A stretch of DNA of 64,000 nucleotides from Amia ocellicauda (GCF_036373705.1 NC_089856.1:12686001-12750000), one strand, 5' to 3'. Positions 25,431 to 37,395 are shown, counted from the first letter of the stretch. The notes: generated by a model from the letters alone, not told the origin. Numbers and translations are program-made.

Positions 25431-26157
25431 TCTATACAATGGATGCGTTTGTGTTTTTCATACCTAAAACTCAGTCTGCATTGTATTCTGATACCCCCCC
25501 AGACACACATACACACATATATTCATATTGGGATACATCGTCTTAAAAGAAGAAAACATACAGAAGGTTCTAAAGCAGGTGGAAAATAAATCATAGTTTT
25601 GGAAAAATACGTTTTCGGAAATATCCAAATATTCGTGCAGTCTATAATCGTAATTCGTGTAATTCGCTAGGCTGCCCTCACCATTTATATTAAAGATCTA
25701 GCAAGTTATTTGGTTTAATAATCAAAACAAGGTAATAAGAAGTCTATTGAAAAACAGTCAAATACTGGCTAAACATTTTCACACATTTTTTGTTCGTTAT
25801 GTGGTCGCATTTATGTGCATTTGTATTCGTAGACCTCGGTGGACACCAAATTGTATTTAGCATATTTTGCTAATTCTGTTAGCGCATGTACATTTGCCAG
25901 CAGTGTGAATAAATCGAAGGGTCACGTCTTTAATTCGAGTATACTAAGCTAAATAAAAAAGCATACATGTTCTGTTTGTACAGGCTGTGTGTGTGTGTGA
26001 TCAAATCAGCACATATAATTGTCTGAGTTAAGAATGAGCAATGCTTTTACATGTACAATCTAAAAATTGTGGTAGAACAACAACTATAACAATAATATTA
26101 ATACTAGTCATAATAATAATAATATGGAGTTCCATATTACCTACGAATTGTACAAGG

Positions 26158-26212
26158 TTGTGTGGGGACATGAAGGAATAAAACCATTATTCCTTATTCC
26201 TTTCCCACACAA
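26158..26212. repeat. Two-tier perfect stem-loop
   Basis: The outer arms TTGTGTGGG (26158-26166) and CCCACACAA (26204-26212) are perfect complements. The inner arms AAGGAATAA (26173-26181) and TTATTCCTT (26187-26195) enclose a 5-nt loop. No target-site duplication or coding context was seen. Confidence 0.8.
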
Positions 26213-26330
26213 TAATCTTAAACACCGATTATATTACACTGTTGTGTTGCTGTTTATCAATTAAACGTGGTCGATCCTGTCTGAACGCCACAGAATTATA
26301 AATATTCACACGTTTTTGTTTTTTTCTTGT

Positions 26331-26356
26331 GTCACCTTTGACCCCCAAAAGGTGAC
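26331..26356. promoter_or_regulatory. 9-bp inverted repeat with CACCT/AGGTG cores
   Basis: GTCACCTTT (26331-26339) and AAAGGTGAC (26348-26356) are exact reverse complements separated by 8 bp. The paired CACCT cores resemble bipartite ZEB-type sites, and the AGGTGA cores resemble everted nuclear-receptor half-sites. Function is inferred. Confidence 0.35.
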
Positions 26357-28039
26357 GAGCGCTTGGTGACGCAGCAGTGCAATACAAATGCACATTCAAG
26401 TGTGCCTTTCCAGCAGCAGAGAAAATACACAGGGTCGTTCGCTTTTAAAACTGCACCTAATGAATACAGGTCTCTGGTGTTTCTCTGTCAGGTTTGTGTT
26501 GTGCTCGTAATAGCAAGAAGTGTCCTACCCATTGATCAGTTGCCCTCATGTAAAACTCAAACCAGTAGATTAAAATATATATGTGTAGCTTTACTCTCAA
26601 TGACTAGGATTCCAGACTTTCACATTGATCCCATTGCAAATAATCTGTTGGTCTGATTGATCATCAATTTCCGCTGTGCACCAATTAATATGTATCATGT
26701 GTATCCACTTATCACCCAAATCCGTTAGCTTTTACATTCATCTCAATGTATGAAAACACAGACATCTTTGTTTCAGTCTAACATCCTTGCAAATTCCAAT
26801 TTCCTACACGTGATTGTCAAAGACCCAGTTGTGCCTGTGATCATTTTCAGAATTGTACCTTTATGGCTGTAGATGTGAGATTACATCTAGCTATCTGTGT
26901 TACCAGAGAATGGATAGCTAAACAAACAACCCCTCGACCTCCCCCCACCTTATAATCTGAAATGGGATCTCATTAAACCCACTTCTGGTCTCAGCAGTAA
27001 TGTGTCGGGTCTGTAGGAATAAATAATCATACACAGCGACATGCGTACGCTGGGAAAAGGTTAAATGTGGCAAACATCGACTTATTGTCACATATAAATC
27101 TCAAGGTTCCCAAACTCACCATAATCAAATAACGTTAATACCAATACTAACACTCACAATACAGGGCTGTGACGGTGTGGGTTATAATGAGGCAACAACG
27201 TATTGCTGATGACAACACTTTATAACGGAATAATTATAATATTTTGTTTTATGAGCATCACTGGATAAAACAAAAGTGTTTGGAAACATTGTTTAATTAT
27301 TTATTGATAGCACAACCTGCTATTTTCACTGAGTTTATAATAATGCTATTCAAAATACTATCATGGCTCTGCTAATATCTGTATTTTTTTGTTTTATTGA
27401 AATCACCAATACTAAATCGATACGCTCCGAACACCAAAAATAACGCTTCCTTATATTCAAGTATGCACTGTCGCATACATATATACATGCATGCATGGAT
27501 GCATACACACGCATGCACATGCACATATTTATTATTTTGCATGTGTGTGTCGGTTCACAGGCGCATTGTAACCGTGCCCCGGTCTCTCTTTTCTTACACG
27601 CATATATTATTTATGGACTTTTACTTCTGTTGTCCGTAGACGAGCTGAGCCGCATTATATATGTATGAATTTCAGGAGAGCCTTTTCCGTAAAGACACAC
27701 GTGGATTTGATGGGTTTTTCTCCTGTTGTTTTCAATGAAAGTATGTGATGCATGCGAAGAAGGGGGTGGGGGTGCACTGGCTATACTTTTGACAATGCGC
27801 ATAAATCAGTTCTCAGTCTTCCTTTATTGTGAGGCTATTTTTGTTCTGATACACACAGTGGTATTTTGTAAAGCAAGGCAGGGTCCATGTGATGGTGTGT
27901 GTGTGTATGTTTCAGGACACAGCAGTGACTTTATAGTACAGATAGGCCTATTCTAAATATTATATCTCTGTGGTTCTCTCAGTAGTTTGGGTTGGGTGTT
28001 CAGGGGTGTGCAGTGCAGTATAACCCCCCATCCACACAA

Positions 28040-28067
<28 letters not shown>
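28040..28067. repeat. (CA)n microsatellite
   Basis: About 13 CA units bordering the candidate hoxc8 enhancer. Confidence 0.93.
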
Positions 28068-28070
<3 letters not shown>

Positions 28071-28079
28071 ACCACCACC

Positions 28080-28480
28080 AGTCTGGAGGTTGTTTCCTGG
28101 GAGCTCGGCTGGATGAAATTGTCTTTTTGTACTGGCAAAACAATGCTGACAGGATGCCGACGTTTTTAGAGCCCAATCCACTTGCGACATTTCCGCAGCA
28201 AAGCATCAAAAATGCGGCCTTTTACAGCCCCTGTTTGAGCCGCCGGTGTTTGTCTTCAATAAGAGCGAACAAAGCGGGCCCAGGGAGATGGCTAGACGTC
28301 TGGACTAAATTGCTTTATGGTTTTAATGGAGGCTGATGCAGGTTCGCTTTCAAAGCCGGCTTATTGGGGTGTTTTGTAGATGGCCCCCCTCCACAAACAG
28401 CACAGATTTCGAAGAAACAGAAACGTTCAAACTGATAAAGCCACTCAACTTGAAAGGCCGTGAAGCCACTTGATGTGTGT
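28080..28480. promoter_or_regulatory. Candidate hoxc8 upstream (early) enhancer
   Basis: A 400-bp repeat-free block of balanced composition lies about 4.6-5 kb upstream of the hoxc8 start. It contains TTTATGG (28314-28320) followed immediately by TTTTAATGG (28321-28329), typical Cdx/Hox-type sites, and a CATCAAAAATGCGG segment. Mouse Hoxc8 has a Cdx-responsive early enhancer roughly 3 kb upstream. Equivalence is inferred from position and motifs. Confidence 0.4.
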
Positions 28481-29488
28481 CTGCACTATTTTACACCCCC
28501 ACCCCCCTCACAAACCTGCACAGAACAAAACGCTGTAAAAAAAGAAAAAAAAGAAAAAAAAAGACCTTCAAACATTGCTTAAAACTCTTTTTCCAACCTC
28601 TCTAACTTCATTGAAGGAGTAAAAGTGCAATTTCGTAGATAGATATATAGAGAGAGGGAGTGAGTGAGAGAGAGAGAGACAGATAAATTATGGCTCATAT
28701 AAAAGTACATAATTAATTCATTTTTTCATTAATTCATAGTTTGTGAACCTCAATAAGCTGAAATACAGCGAGTTATACCTTATAATAATACTGGTGGTGT
28801 TTTTTTGTTTTTTGTTGTTGTTGTACTTTAGTATAAATCCCACTATTTATTTTAAAACGCTGCAGTGGAAAAGTAGTCCCCATATGTAGGACAGACACAA
28901 GATGTCGCTGTTGTTTCACATTTCGCCCTGGTCTCCGCGGCGGTCGGTGCTGAGGTTTGTCTTTGCTGGTGTGTTTTTTTCGCCGCAGATTTCGAGTTTC
29001 ACAGATCCAGCGCGCAGTAAGGGTATCAATCATGGAAATAGCTCTGAACAGTCAGCACTCCAGAGCATTAGGGTTGCAATAGATTTTTTGAAGTTATGAA
29101 TTATCACTTGGTTGAAATTCGATGTAGCATTTATTTGTTTTTTTTTAATCCTTTCATTTTATTTATTTTTTAGAAAAGAAAAAAAAATCTTACCACATCA
29201 ATAAGCATTGTTGCACTAGAATTTGCTGTCGGGTTCTTCTCTCTTCTTTCATTTTCTTTCTTTGTTTCTTTTTCTTTATTCTTTTCTTCCTCTTTTTATT
29301 TCTTTCATCCTTCTTTCTCTCTTTGTTTCTTTCTTTTCCTCTCCTTTTACGTAAACATGCTTCAATTGTTGCAAAATCAGCTAATGAAAGCGTGATAGAA
29401 ATCATTTGTAATCGAAATAGAAAATGGTTTAAATATTGTTAAAATGCTTATGTAGAGGTACCTTTAATAACTCGGTCAGTTTATACTG

Positions 29489-29490
<2 letters not shown>

Positions 29491-29534
<44 letters not shown>
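29491..29534. repeat. (ATT)n microsatellite
   Basis: About 14 ATT units, about 65 bp upstream of the SINE-like tail. Confidence 0.95.
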
Positions 29535-29535
<1 letters not shown>

Positions 29536-29600
29536 TCCAAATATAATAATATACATTAATCAGCATATATTTGTTTTAACTGGAATGTATCTTATGTGAA

Positions 29601-29648
29601 TTGTAAGTACCTCTGGATAGGGGCTTCTGCTAGGAAATAAATAATAAC
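29601..29648 (+). mobile_element. Possible SINE-like 3' tail relic
   Basis: The segment TTGTAAGTACCTCTGGATAG followed by GGCTTCTGCTAGGAAATAAATAA resembles a 3' tail common in fish short retroposons (TTGTAAGTCG..TGGATAA..CGTCTGCTAA plus a TAA-rich end). It is recalled from general knowledge; no 5' tRNA-like head was found, so it is at best a fragment. Confidence 0.35.
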
Positions 29649-32403
29649 ACAAATAGATATATGTGCGCTTGTGCATGTACTTTCTTTGTCTGTGTCTGTG
29701 TCACACGTAATATTATTATATGGATAACCAGGCTAAGTACAAACCTTTGGAAGGTACGAGAAACAACACAAATAAGGACAGGTCATGTGAAATAAAATAA
29801 AATAAGGATATTGGACATTATTTTCAGATGTGTGGGGTGAATTGTGGAGACAATCTTTCATCGTCGGATATACTAAGTGTGCAAATCCAAAGCAACTCCG
29901 CCGTTTTCCTTGCATTCCTGTGTGTGTTTGTGTTTGTGTATGCTATGGTGTATTTAGTGTCATCAACATTTTGTTTATTTCAATCCCCTCTGCTTGCTTT
30001 CGAATACCTTCTGGGTGGCTTGTAAAATGTTGATAGTTACGGAACAAAGTGGGGGGTGTTAGTCCATTTAGAAGCTGGTTCGTTGCCTATATCGATGAAT
30101 TGGTTCCATTTTATAAAAGAAAGTGTGGTAAAGACAAATACTACCTCCGTGTTATCTCTGCAATGGAAAAGAAGACACCCCTGAAGGACACATGAAGGCA
30201 GGCAGCCAGACTGACGCACAAAAAGGAGCTTTATTATTGTAATAATGAAGTAAGCAGCAGAAATACAACACACCAAATGTACACCATAAAAAATAACATA
30301 AAATAAAACAAAACAAAATAAAAGGCATTGCCCGTTGGCTTGTGCACACAGCTCAGCCACTGGAAGACACTGTTACACTGTTACAAAACAAGTCACCCGG
30401 ACGTGCTGTTTACACTAATCATTAGATACTATACTACTATACTATACAATACTACAATAATACATGTTTAGTTATTCATCAATTACAATCATAACCAACA
30501 GCAGCCAATCATTTTCGTTTTCCAATGAACTGGCATGGCCCCCGAGTACGGGCGGCAGGGTGCGCGGACAGTGCCAGGGCTCAGTAACTCTGCTAATAAA
30601 CTCCGTGTTAGGACATCACTCGACTTTTACGACGAAGTGTAAAAGTCTGCAATAACTCCACAAAAACCAACTTGAGGCAAAGGGTTTGTGTTGGAGGGGG
30701 GCTGGGGTGGTGGTTAAGGCCCAGTGACAGAGCACAAGTAGAAACAAAACACTACATTAACATTAATGTGCCAATTGAAATAACGAGGGATAATGTAGTT
30801 TTTTATTAACTTGGCTCTGCAGATTTACTACATTTCAGCACCACTTCCTCGCAGAATCAGAGGCAGGAGGATACGGTGGTCAAAAAATGTGTGATAGAAT
30901 GAATTGAGGACTCCTTCCTCAATCATCGGCATTTTCCAAAGACACTATGTATATAAAAACATAAATAATATTGGAATACATAGAGAAATAGTCAAGAACA
31001 TGGCACGTGGTTCATGATGTTAATATAAATACGTTTAGATGAAAAGACAGAGAACTGAAACATGGCATACATTTGATGCAAAATATGTTCACGATATAGC
31101 TAAGTAAAGTTTCAAATATTAAATGGTTTATTAAAAACGCACAATCATAAAAAAAAAACCAGTTATGGGAACTAAAGTACGTTCAGCGGTTTGATGCAAT
31201 GGTATTTAAGTATCAATACAAACTATAACAAAATAAAATGAATGCAGTGTACACAGATCTTTAATACTCATGTATGTATTGTTTCTTATGCAGTAGTTCA
31301 CTGATTTTTATATATAAGTATGACCTCCTAATAATTTGCAAGGTGTTTGAAAGTGGTCATGTCAAGAGATGCTCAGCCATGTAATCAACTCTTTTCTTTG
31401 CGGTTCCCCTTTGGTATTGGGCAGTTTTTCATAAACAGTAAAGAGATTTGAAAACAAGACAGAGCAAAAGAGTCCAGCTTTCCGTTTAGCGAAACACATT
31501 CTCTTCTATAGCTGCGTCATAAAATCCTGATCAGGGGACCAGGATAAACACTTTAACCTACACACGTGTATGTGTGTGTTTTTCTTGTACCTTTCTCACT
31601 ACATAAAGGTCCATATACTCTTAAAAAAAAACACAGGCATATGCGAGCAACTAGTTTTAACGAGTTAAAATCCGGTTAGACAAGTCAGCGAATGTATATG
31701 TGGAATGTAACCTATGCATTCACATTTTTGTCTTCTATACTGTTTCTACAACGTTAACAACGTTATTAAAAACACGATGGGGGCTGCAAATGTCTGAATA
31801 CAAATTGAAAGCGTTTTACATTCTGAAGGATTGTAAATGCACGTTTCTTTTATGTTTTGCCGCGTGTCTTCTTTTGCACCTTTGAAGTTCAGTTCGGTGC
31901 ACATGTGCAAGTCTGTGTAACAGAAAATGCATGTACATGGATATGTATTTAAAAAGCAAGCCGTGCACGATATGAATTGGAGGAGTGACGCGAACAGCGT
32001 AGCGTCAGTGACGTGGGCTTATTTACTAAACATTTTATGCCTCCATATGATCCAGTAACGTTTATTTTCCGTTTTTTTCTTTTTAATTTTCAACCGAGGA
32101 GAGAGGCTCCGACGCACAGCCCCGAGATACCGCTCCCTCGCCTTCGCACCGGGTCTGACCGCTTCCCCGGCGCGGTGACCCATCCGTGCGTCTGATTTCC
32201 TCTTGTTCAAAGTCTTTCTATTTTGAGATCTGTGGTATTAATGCGCGCTTTTATCTGCCCCCTATTATGATATCCCTTTCCTTCCTCGCTATCCCCCGAA
32301 ACACACACCTTTCCGAAAATGTACAAATATGATCCAATTGCCTTAAAATAATAACAACAATAATAACAATAATAACATTAACAATATTAACAATAGTAAC
32401 AAT

Positions 32404-32405
<2 letters not shown>

Positions 32406-32457
<52 letters not shown>
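32406..32457. repeat. (ATT)n microsatellite upstream of hoxc8
   Basis: About 17 ATT units, about 590 bp upstream of the hoxc8 start codon. Confidence 0.96.
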
Positions 32458-32458
<1 letters not shown>

Positions 32459-32639
32459 ACACTAAACTCCTGCACCATCCAGGATTCTGTAGATTACTGT
32501 CTTTTCGAGATAGACGTCTGAGTACAGTCGGGGTAGGGGGGGCAGATGAAGGTTGGTTTTGTGGTGGAGTGGATTGGAAGGGGGGAGGAGGAGGGGGGGT
32601 TGGGTGGGAGCAATAATAAAAAAAATCTCTCGATCTCTT

Positions 32640-33049
32640 ACTCTACCGGCGGAGAGAGCCAGTTTGGGCCGAAGCACTCATTCACACACGCGCCGTGAGC
32701 CGGATTTGAGCCTGCAAATAGAAAAAAGGGGGAGAAATTGAGACTCTCAGAGGAGGGAGAGGGAGAGAAAGGAGAGGGCGAGTGGAGAGAGGGAGAGAGA
32801 GAGAGAGTGGGAGAGAGAGGGTCGAGATTGTCCAAAGGGGCAGTATTCCTTTTTTTTTTTTTTTTGTAAGGTTCCGGTTGTTCAGACAGTGGTGTAGTGG
32901 AAGCGGTATAGTGCTTTGTCGAAAAGGATAATAATTAAAAAGGGTATTCCCAACAACAGTAAATCATCATCATCATCATCATAAAGCAACAACAATTCTA
33001 GCAATTAGCAGCCCAGCATTGCCGTCTTTCACCCTCTCATGAGAAAGCC
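32640..33049 (+). promoter_or_regulatory. hoxc8: hoxc8 promoter/5'UTR region with purine tract
   Basis: A G+C-richer segment (32640-32720) precedes a GA-rich purine tract (32735-32825) and a poly-T run (32851-32866). The proximal 5'UTR includes a four-codon upstream ORF (ATG at 33039) whose stop overlaps the hoxc8 ATG. No TATA box is evident and the transcription start is not resolved. Confidence 0.5.
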
Positions 33050-33053
33050 ATGA
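33039..33053 (+). promoter_or_regulatory. Minimal upstream ORF overlapping the hoxc8 start
   Basis: ATG-AGA-AAG-CCA-TGA reads M-R-K-P-stop. The TGA at 33051-33053 overlaps the hoxc8 ATG at 33050-33052 as ATGA. Such an arrangement can modulate initiation by reinitiation or leaky scanning; that role is inferred. Confidence 0.6.
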
Positions 33054-33485
33054 GCTCCTATTTCGTGAACCCTCTTTTCTCCAAATACAAAGCCGGCGAG
33101 TCTCTGGAACCAACTTACTACGACTGCCGGTTCCCTCAGAGCGTCAGCCGGAGCCACGCGTTGGTTTACGGTCCCGGAGCGGCGCCCACCGGCTTCCAGC
33201 ACCCGTCCCACCACGTCCAGGACTTCTTCCACCACGGCACCTCCGGCATCTCCAACCCCGGATACCAGCAAAGCCCCTGCGCCCTGGCTTGCCACGGGGA
33301 CGCCACCAAATTCTACGGATACGAAGCCCTTCCGAGGCAGTCGCTGTATGGCGCACAGCAAGAGCCCAGCGTAGCGCAATATGCAGACTGTAAATCGACT
33401 AACGGCGCTAACCCAGGAGACGGACAAGCCCACTTAAATCAAACTTCGTCTTCTAGTCTCATGTTTCCCTGGATGAGACCACACG
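33050..33485 (+). CDS. hoxc8: Hoxc8 homeobox protein, exon 1
   Basis: This exon encodes residues 1-145 plus the first base of codon 146. It begins MSSYFVNPLFSKYKAGESLE, identical to vertebrate HOXC8. It continues with YYDCRFPQSV, HHVQDFFHHGTSGISN and KFYGYEALPRQSLYGAQQE, all HOXC8-specific blocks. The PBX-binding hexapeptide core FPWM lies at residues 139-142, just before the exon end. The start has GCC before ATG (purine at -3) and is fixed by homology. The donor is GT at 33486-33487 (CACG|GTTAGA), a somewhat weak but phase-correct site. The joined protein is 245 aa (human 242). Hoxc8 is a nuclear transcription factor patterning the thoracic region. miR-196 sites lie in its 3'UTR. Confidence 0.98.
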
Positions 33486-34519
33486 GTTAGAATGCTTTTG
33501 TGGTTTGCTTTTTATGCTTTATTACTATTTTGATTACTATTATTGTTGTTGTTGTTGTTTTTCCTTCCTAAACGATGTAAAACAGAGAGAGGAGAGAGAG
33601 AGCTTGAAGGCCAAGGGGGAGGGTGACAGTGTGTCTTGGGAAGGGTGCATTAAAGTTGACGTGATGAAGGATTATTTTCTTTTGATTTTTCTATTTTCTT
33701 TTTGCCTTTATTTGTTTGTTCCTCACCTTCTTCTACCCAGAGAACTAGTGTTTGAATGCATCGCAGTGGCAGCCATTGTGTTTTTTGTATGTCTGTTGTT
33801 CTGTTTGTTTGTTCCTTTGTGTTTTCTCTCATTCAAATTATCTCATGGCGGTCTAGCCAAACCGCTTATATATTTAGACTTGCTTGGGGTTTCTTTTCTT
33901 TCTATTTCATTTCAAAATAGTCCTCGCAAAAGCTATAGTTCTTCCTTCCTTTCCCTCCTCCTCCCCCCCCCACCCCTCTTCTTGCCCTCCTCCTCTTCTG
34001 AGCACACACGTTCTGCACATGCTGTATTCGTATACGGGGTTGAAATAAATTAAACTGGACAAATCAGGAAAACATTGACATGTTTGGCATATCAGAAATG
34101 GCCTCCGTCGCCACTGTCTGCGCTGTCAAACCAAAAGCAGACCCTGCAACAACAACAAGGCACGAATATACCCGTGTTGCCTATATCTGCATGTCGTAAG
34201 AGTCCGCGAAAGCGAGGGAGACACTGTAAGTTCAAGACTTCATTAAGTACTTGATTTTTGATGGGCATGGTGTCTTGTTTTTGTTTTGCTTTGTTTTCAC
34301 CCCCCACCCCCACCACCACCGAACTCCCACTTCATTTCCCCTGCCTGCTCTCTGTGGCTATCTTACTCTCTGTTTATGGATAGCATCAGGAGTAGAAGAT
34401 TTATACTGTGCATATGGAATAAAAGGCCAGTGCTTTTACTATGATTGCTGTTAGGGTTTATAGGGGTTGACTTAATAGGACTAAAAGTGGATCTATAACT
34501 GTCTATTTCCTTATAAGTG

Positions 34520-34551
<32 letters not shown>

Positions 34552-34602
34552 TACATACTCAGATACACACTGTAGGAGTAGAAGTACAACAACAAAATCA
34601 GT

Positions 34603-34657
<55 letters not shown>
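34603..34657. repeat. (AAT)n microsatellite in hoxc8 intron
   Basis: About 18 AAT units. Confidence 0.96.
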
Positions 34658-34849
34658 TTAGCATAGACAATGCTCTATTATTTTATGGGACAGATATGGT
34701 ATTTCGTTCTTGATTGCATCTGCATAACACGTCCAAACTTGCAAAGCATAACAGCAAAAAATTCCTGTTCGTTGCTCTTTTTCAATATACAGATGTGCGT
34801 ATATTTTAATGATTGTTGTTATTTATAATTGTGTAGGTTAACAGTGGGA

Positions 34850-35110
34850 TAGCTATTAAATCTGACTCCCCGCTGACTCCAACGAACCTAATTTGACACT
34901 GCAAAGAGCTACAATAGGCAAACCCAAGCATAAGAGTGTTCCCTCAAGTATTATGATCATGCTGAACCCTCCATTAAATAATATCTTTGACCGTGTTCTG
35001 TTTTCCTATCACTAAATTCTCGCTGTTACTTCTCCAGATTATACGATTGGCAGAGATTTATTGCCCTTCATTAAAACTGTAATGAGGACATTTTTGTAGC
35101 GAATTGAACT
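34850..35110. promoter_or_regulatory. Candidate intronic conserved element of hoxc8
   Basis: Repeat-free block containing CTAATTTGACA, CATTAAATAATATC, GATTTATTG and CATTAAAAC, a cluster of homeodomain-type A+T cores in moderately complex sequence. Based on composition only. Confidence 0.3.
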
Positions 35111-35882
35111 GTGGGGTACATAAATTGCCGTGTTTATGTTTGTCGAAGCAGTGCATTCTTGAACGTAAACCTGGCCAACCCAGCATTCTTGCAAACCGCA
35201 TTATGAGTGGATTTTTGTATTTATTTATCTTTTATTTGATATATATCAATATTTGTATTCTTGGCCTCCTGCAAAGATCTAGTACAACGAGCGTCCCATG
35301 TCAGATGGGTCTTGATCTCATAAGAGAAACATTAAGTTGCCTTTTTTATCCTGTAATAAACATTTTTACGAGGCTCTCCCAAGGCCAGTAAATATACACG
35401 TATTCGCACAGTTAGTTGTCTAACAGTATTGCACAGGGAATTACAGTATTCACATATTTTTTTCAAACTTGGATTTGAATAATGAAATGGCCACATATTA
35501 TATCCAGTATTTAAGTATATTAATTAACATAATCTATATATAATCTAATATATATATATAAAATTATATATTACCTAAATCATTATATACAACCATTGAC
35601 AATGTAAATATACTCTATATGAATGTAAAATACTAAAATCTCACACCCAATACATACAAACAACATACATACGTCAATCAAGACAGACATGGTGCATGAA
35701 AGAAAGAAATAACTATTGTTTGAATCTTAGTTATTTGAATTCTATGAATGCTGTTTTATCTGTTTTGGGTGGCTTCGCTCCTGTACTGTAGTTAAAAACA
35801 TGGGTACGGTTTTCGCTTCAATGTTGCTATTATTATTATTTTCATTTGCAATTCAATGCCATGGTGTTTTCCCCTTCTCTAG

Positions 35883-36184
35883 CTCCGGGGAGACGTAGCG
35901 GCAGGCAGACTTACAGCCGGTATCAGACCCTGGAGCTGGAGAAGGAGTTTCTCTTCAACCCTTACCTGACACGGAAGCGCAGAATCGAGGTGTCCCACGC
36001 CCTCGGACTGACGGAGCGGCAGGTGAAGATCTGGTTTCAGAACCGGCGGATGAAGTGGAAAAAAGAGAACAATAAAGACAAGTTCCCGGGCCAGAGAGGG
36101 GAGACCGAGGCCGAGGAGGAAGGCAACGAGGACGGAGAGGCTGAAGAGAAGGAAACGGAAGAGAAAGAGGAGAGCAAGGAGTGA
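35883..36184 (+). CDS. hoxc8: Hoxc8 homeobox protein, exon 2 (homeodomain)
   Basis: The split codon G|CT gives Ala146, then [14 protein letters not shown]. The homeodomain spans residues 149-208 and ends [15 protein letters not shown], matching vertebrate HOXC8 throughout, including [20 protein letters not shown]. The C-terminal tail of about 37 residues is strongly acidic (Glu-rich, with Lys), as in HOXC8, but its composition differs somewhat from human. The stop is TGA at 36182-36184. Confidence 0.98.
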
Positions 36185-36785
36185 TTTTATGGCCCTCTCT
36201 TTTTATGGTTATATGGCTTAAAAAGAGAGAGAGAGCGCCAGGGAGGGAAAGAGAGAGAGCGGCGAGAGAAGAGGGAGAGAAAGCGCAAACTTTACGACCA
36301 TTGTTTTATTGAGTCAACAAGTGAAGAAAATCCCACAGACATAGCTGTCAAAAACACTTTTTCTTTTTTCTTTTTTTTTACCACCCCTCTGGAGACAGAA
36401 GATACGGGATTTCTTTGGACTAAAGAAATCTGTTTTCTTGGGTTAAGAAGCAGAAACGGAAATAATGTCTAATGTATTGGAACATTATTTTGTTTTCGGT
36501 GGCGTGGGGGGACGGCGGTGTATTTATTGTGGGTTAGCGCTGTTGTGGTACTCTGGAGAGTATTAAAAATAAGCATTACATTTAAACTTATTCAAGAAAC
36601 CATTGAAAAGATTTTTTTTTTTTTTTACAATTAATTTGGTATTTTTCTAACACCGAAACACATCGACATCTTTTCAGTGTTTGAGTTTCAATTCCAGATG
36701 TCCACAGCGGTTTCCAGCTAAACACAGACACAATTCAAACGTCACACAAAAAGTCCCATTGCGTTTTCATAAGGTGACAATTTGA

Positions 36786-36793
36786 ACTACCTA
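36786..36793 (+). promoter_or_regulatory. miR-196 8-mer target site, hoxc8 3'UTR
   Basis: ACTACCTA is complementary to miR-196 bases 2-8 with A opposite base 1. Confidence 0.7.
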
Positions 36794-37017
36794 ATTTACA
36801 TGCTACGAATACACGTATGGAAGAATTACAATACGAGTTAAAGAAACATGTTTCAAAAATATATAAATACGAAACATATTGGCACAGATTTATTATATTT
36901 ATTATAATACTTAGGCGATTATCTTTGTGTCTCAGATCTAAATTAGCGCTGCTGTACCAACGTGAGTAAAGCTCGTATACAGTATTTTCTGTAACTGCAG
37001 GCACCCTTATAATTACA

Positions 37018-37080
<63 letters not shown>
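37018..37080. repeat. (ATT)n array followed by a G-run
   Basis: About 21 ATT units, followed at 37082-37097 by a nearly pure G-run. The repeat lies in the inferred hoxc8 3'UTR. Confidence 0.95.
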
Positions 37081-37243
37081 TGGGGGGGGGGGGGGGTTGG
37101 GGAGCTTGTGGTCGAAAATAAGGAAATCTGCCGGGTGGGGTGGGGTGGGAGTTGTTATATTGTAATAATTAATCATATGAATGCTATTGTGATATTTAAG
37201 GAATACCAGGGAATTTCAATCGCTTAAGAAAATCCTTCAAATG

Positions 37244-37250
37244 CTACCTA
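37244..37250 (+). promoter_or_regulatory. miR-196 7-mer-A1 site, hoxc8 3'UTR
   Basis: CTACCTA matches miR-196 bases 2-7 with A opposite base 1. Confidence 0.5.
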
Positions 37251-37331
37251 AAAAGGGGACTGCAATAAAATGTAAATTACTTATTTTTTAAAACAAAAAT
37301 CTCCTTCAAAGGGAATTCTCACTATTCAATC

Positions 37332-37395
<64 letters not shown>
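37332..37395. repeat. (ATT)n microsatellite
   Basis: About 21 ATT units in the inferred hoxc8 3'UTR. Confidence 0.96.

Larger units (their letters stand above)
25431..28079. other. Spacer (hoxc9-hoxc8), first part
   Basis: No coding exon. It contains the stem-loop at 26158-26212, the inverted repeat at 26331-26356 and a (CA)n array at 28040-28067. The moderately complex block 26320-26960 and the interval 27360-27950 hold nothing recognised. Confidence 0.7.
28481..32639. other. Spacer (hoxc9-hoxc8), second part
   Basis: No coding exon. It holds a TTTC-rich tract (29235-29345), (ATT)n arrays (29491-29534, 32406-32457) and a possible SINE-like tail (29601-29648). The interval 28850-29060 is of mixed composition. 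The rest is A+T-rich and featureless. Confidence 0.7.
33486..35882 (+). other. hoxc8: hoxc8 intron
   Basis: The intron is 2397 bp and phase 1, ending TCTCTAG at 35882. The first 550 bp are pyrimidine-rich. It holds short (AT)n (34519-34540) and (AAT)n (34603-34657). A complex block at 34850-35110 is a candidate intronic element. Confidence 0.95.

Noticed and set aside
33505..34053. 182-codon open frame on the plus strand inside the hoxc8 intron
   Set aside because: Phe/Leu/Ser-rich, from pyrimidine-rich intron sequence; no domain and no conserved motif.
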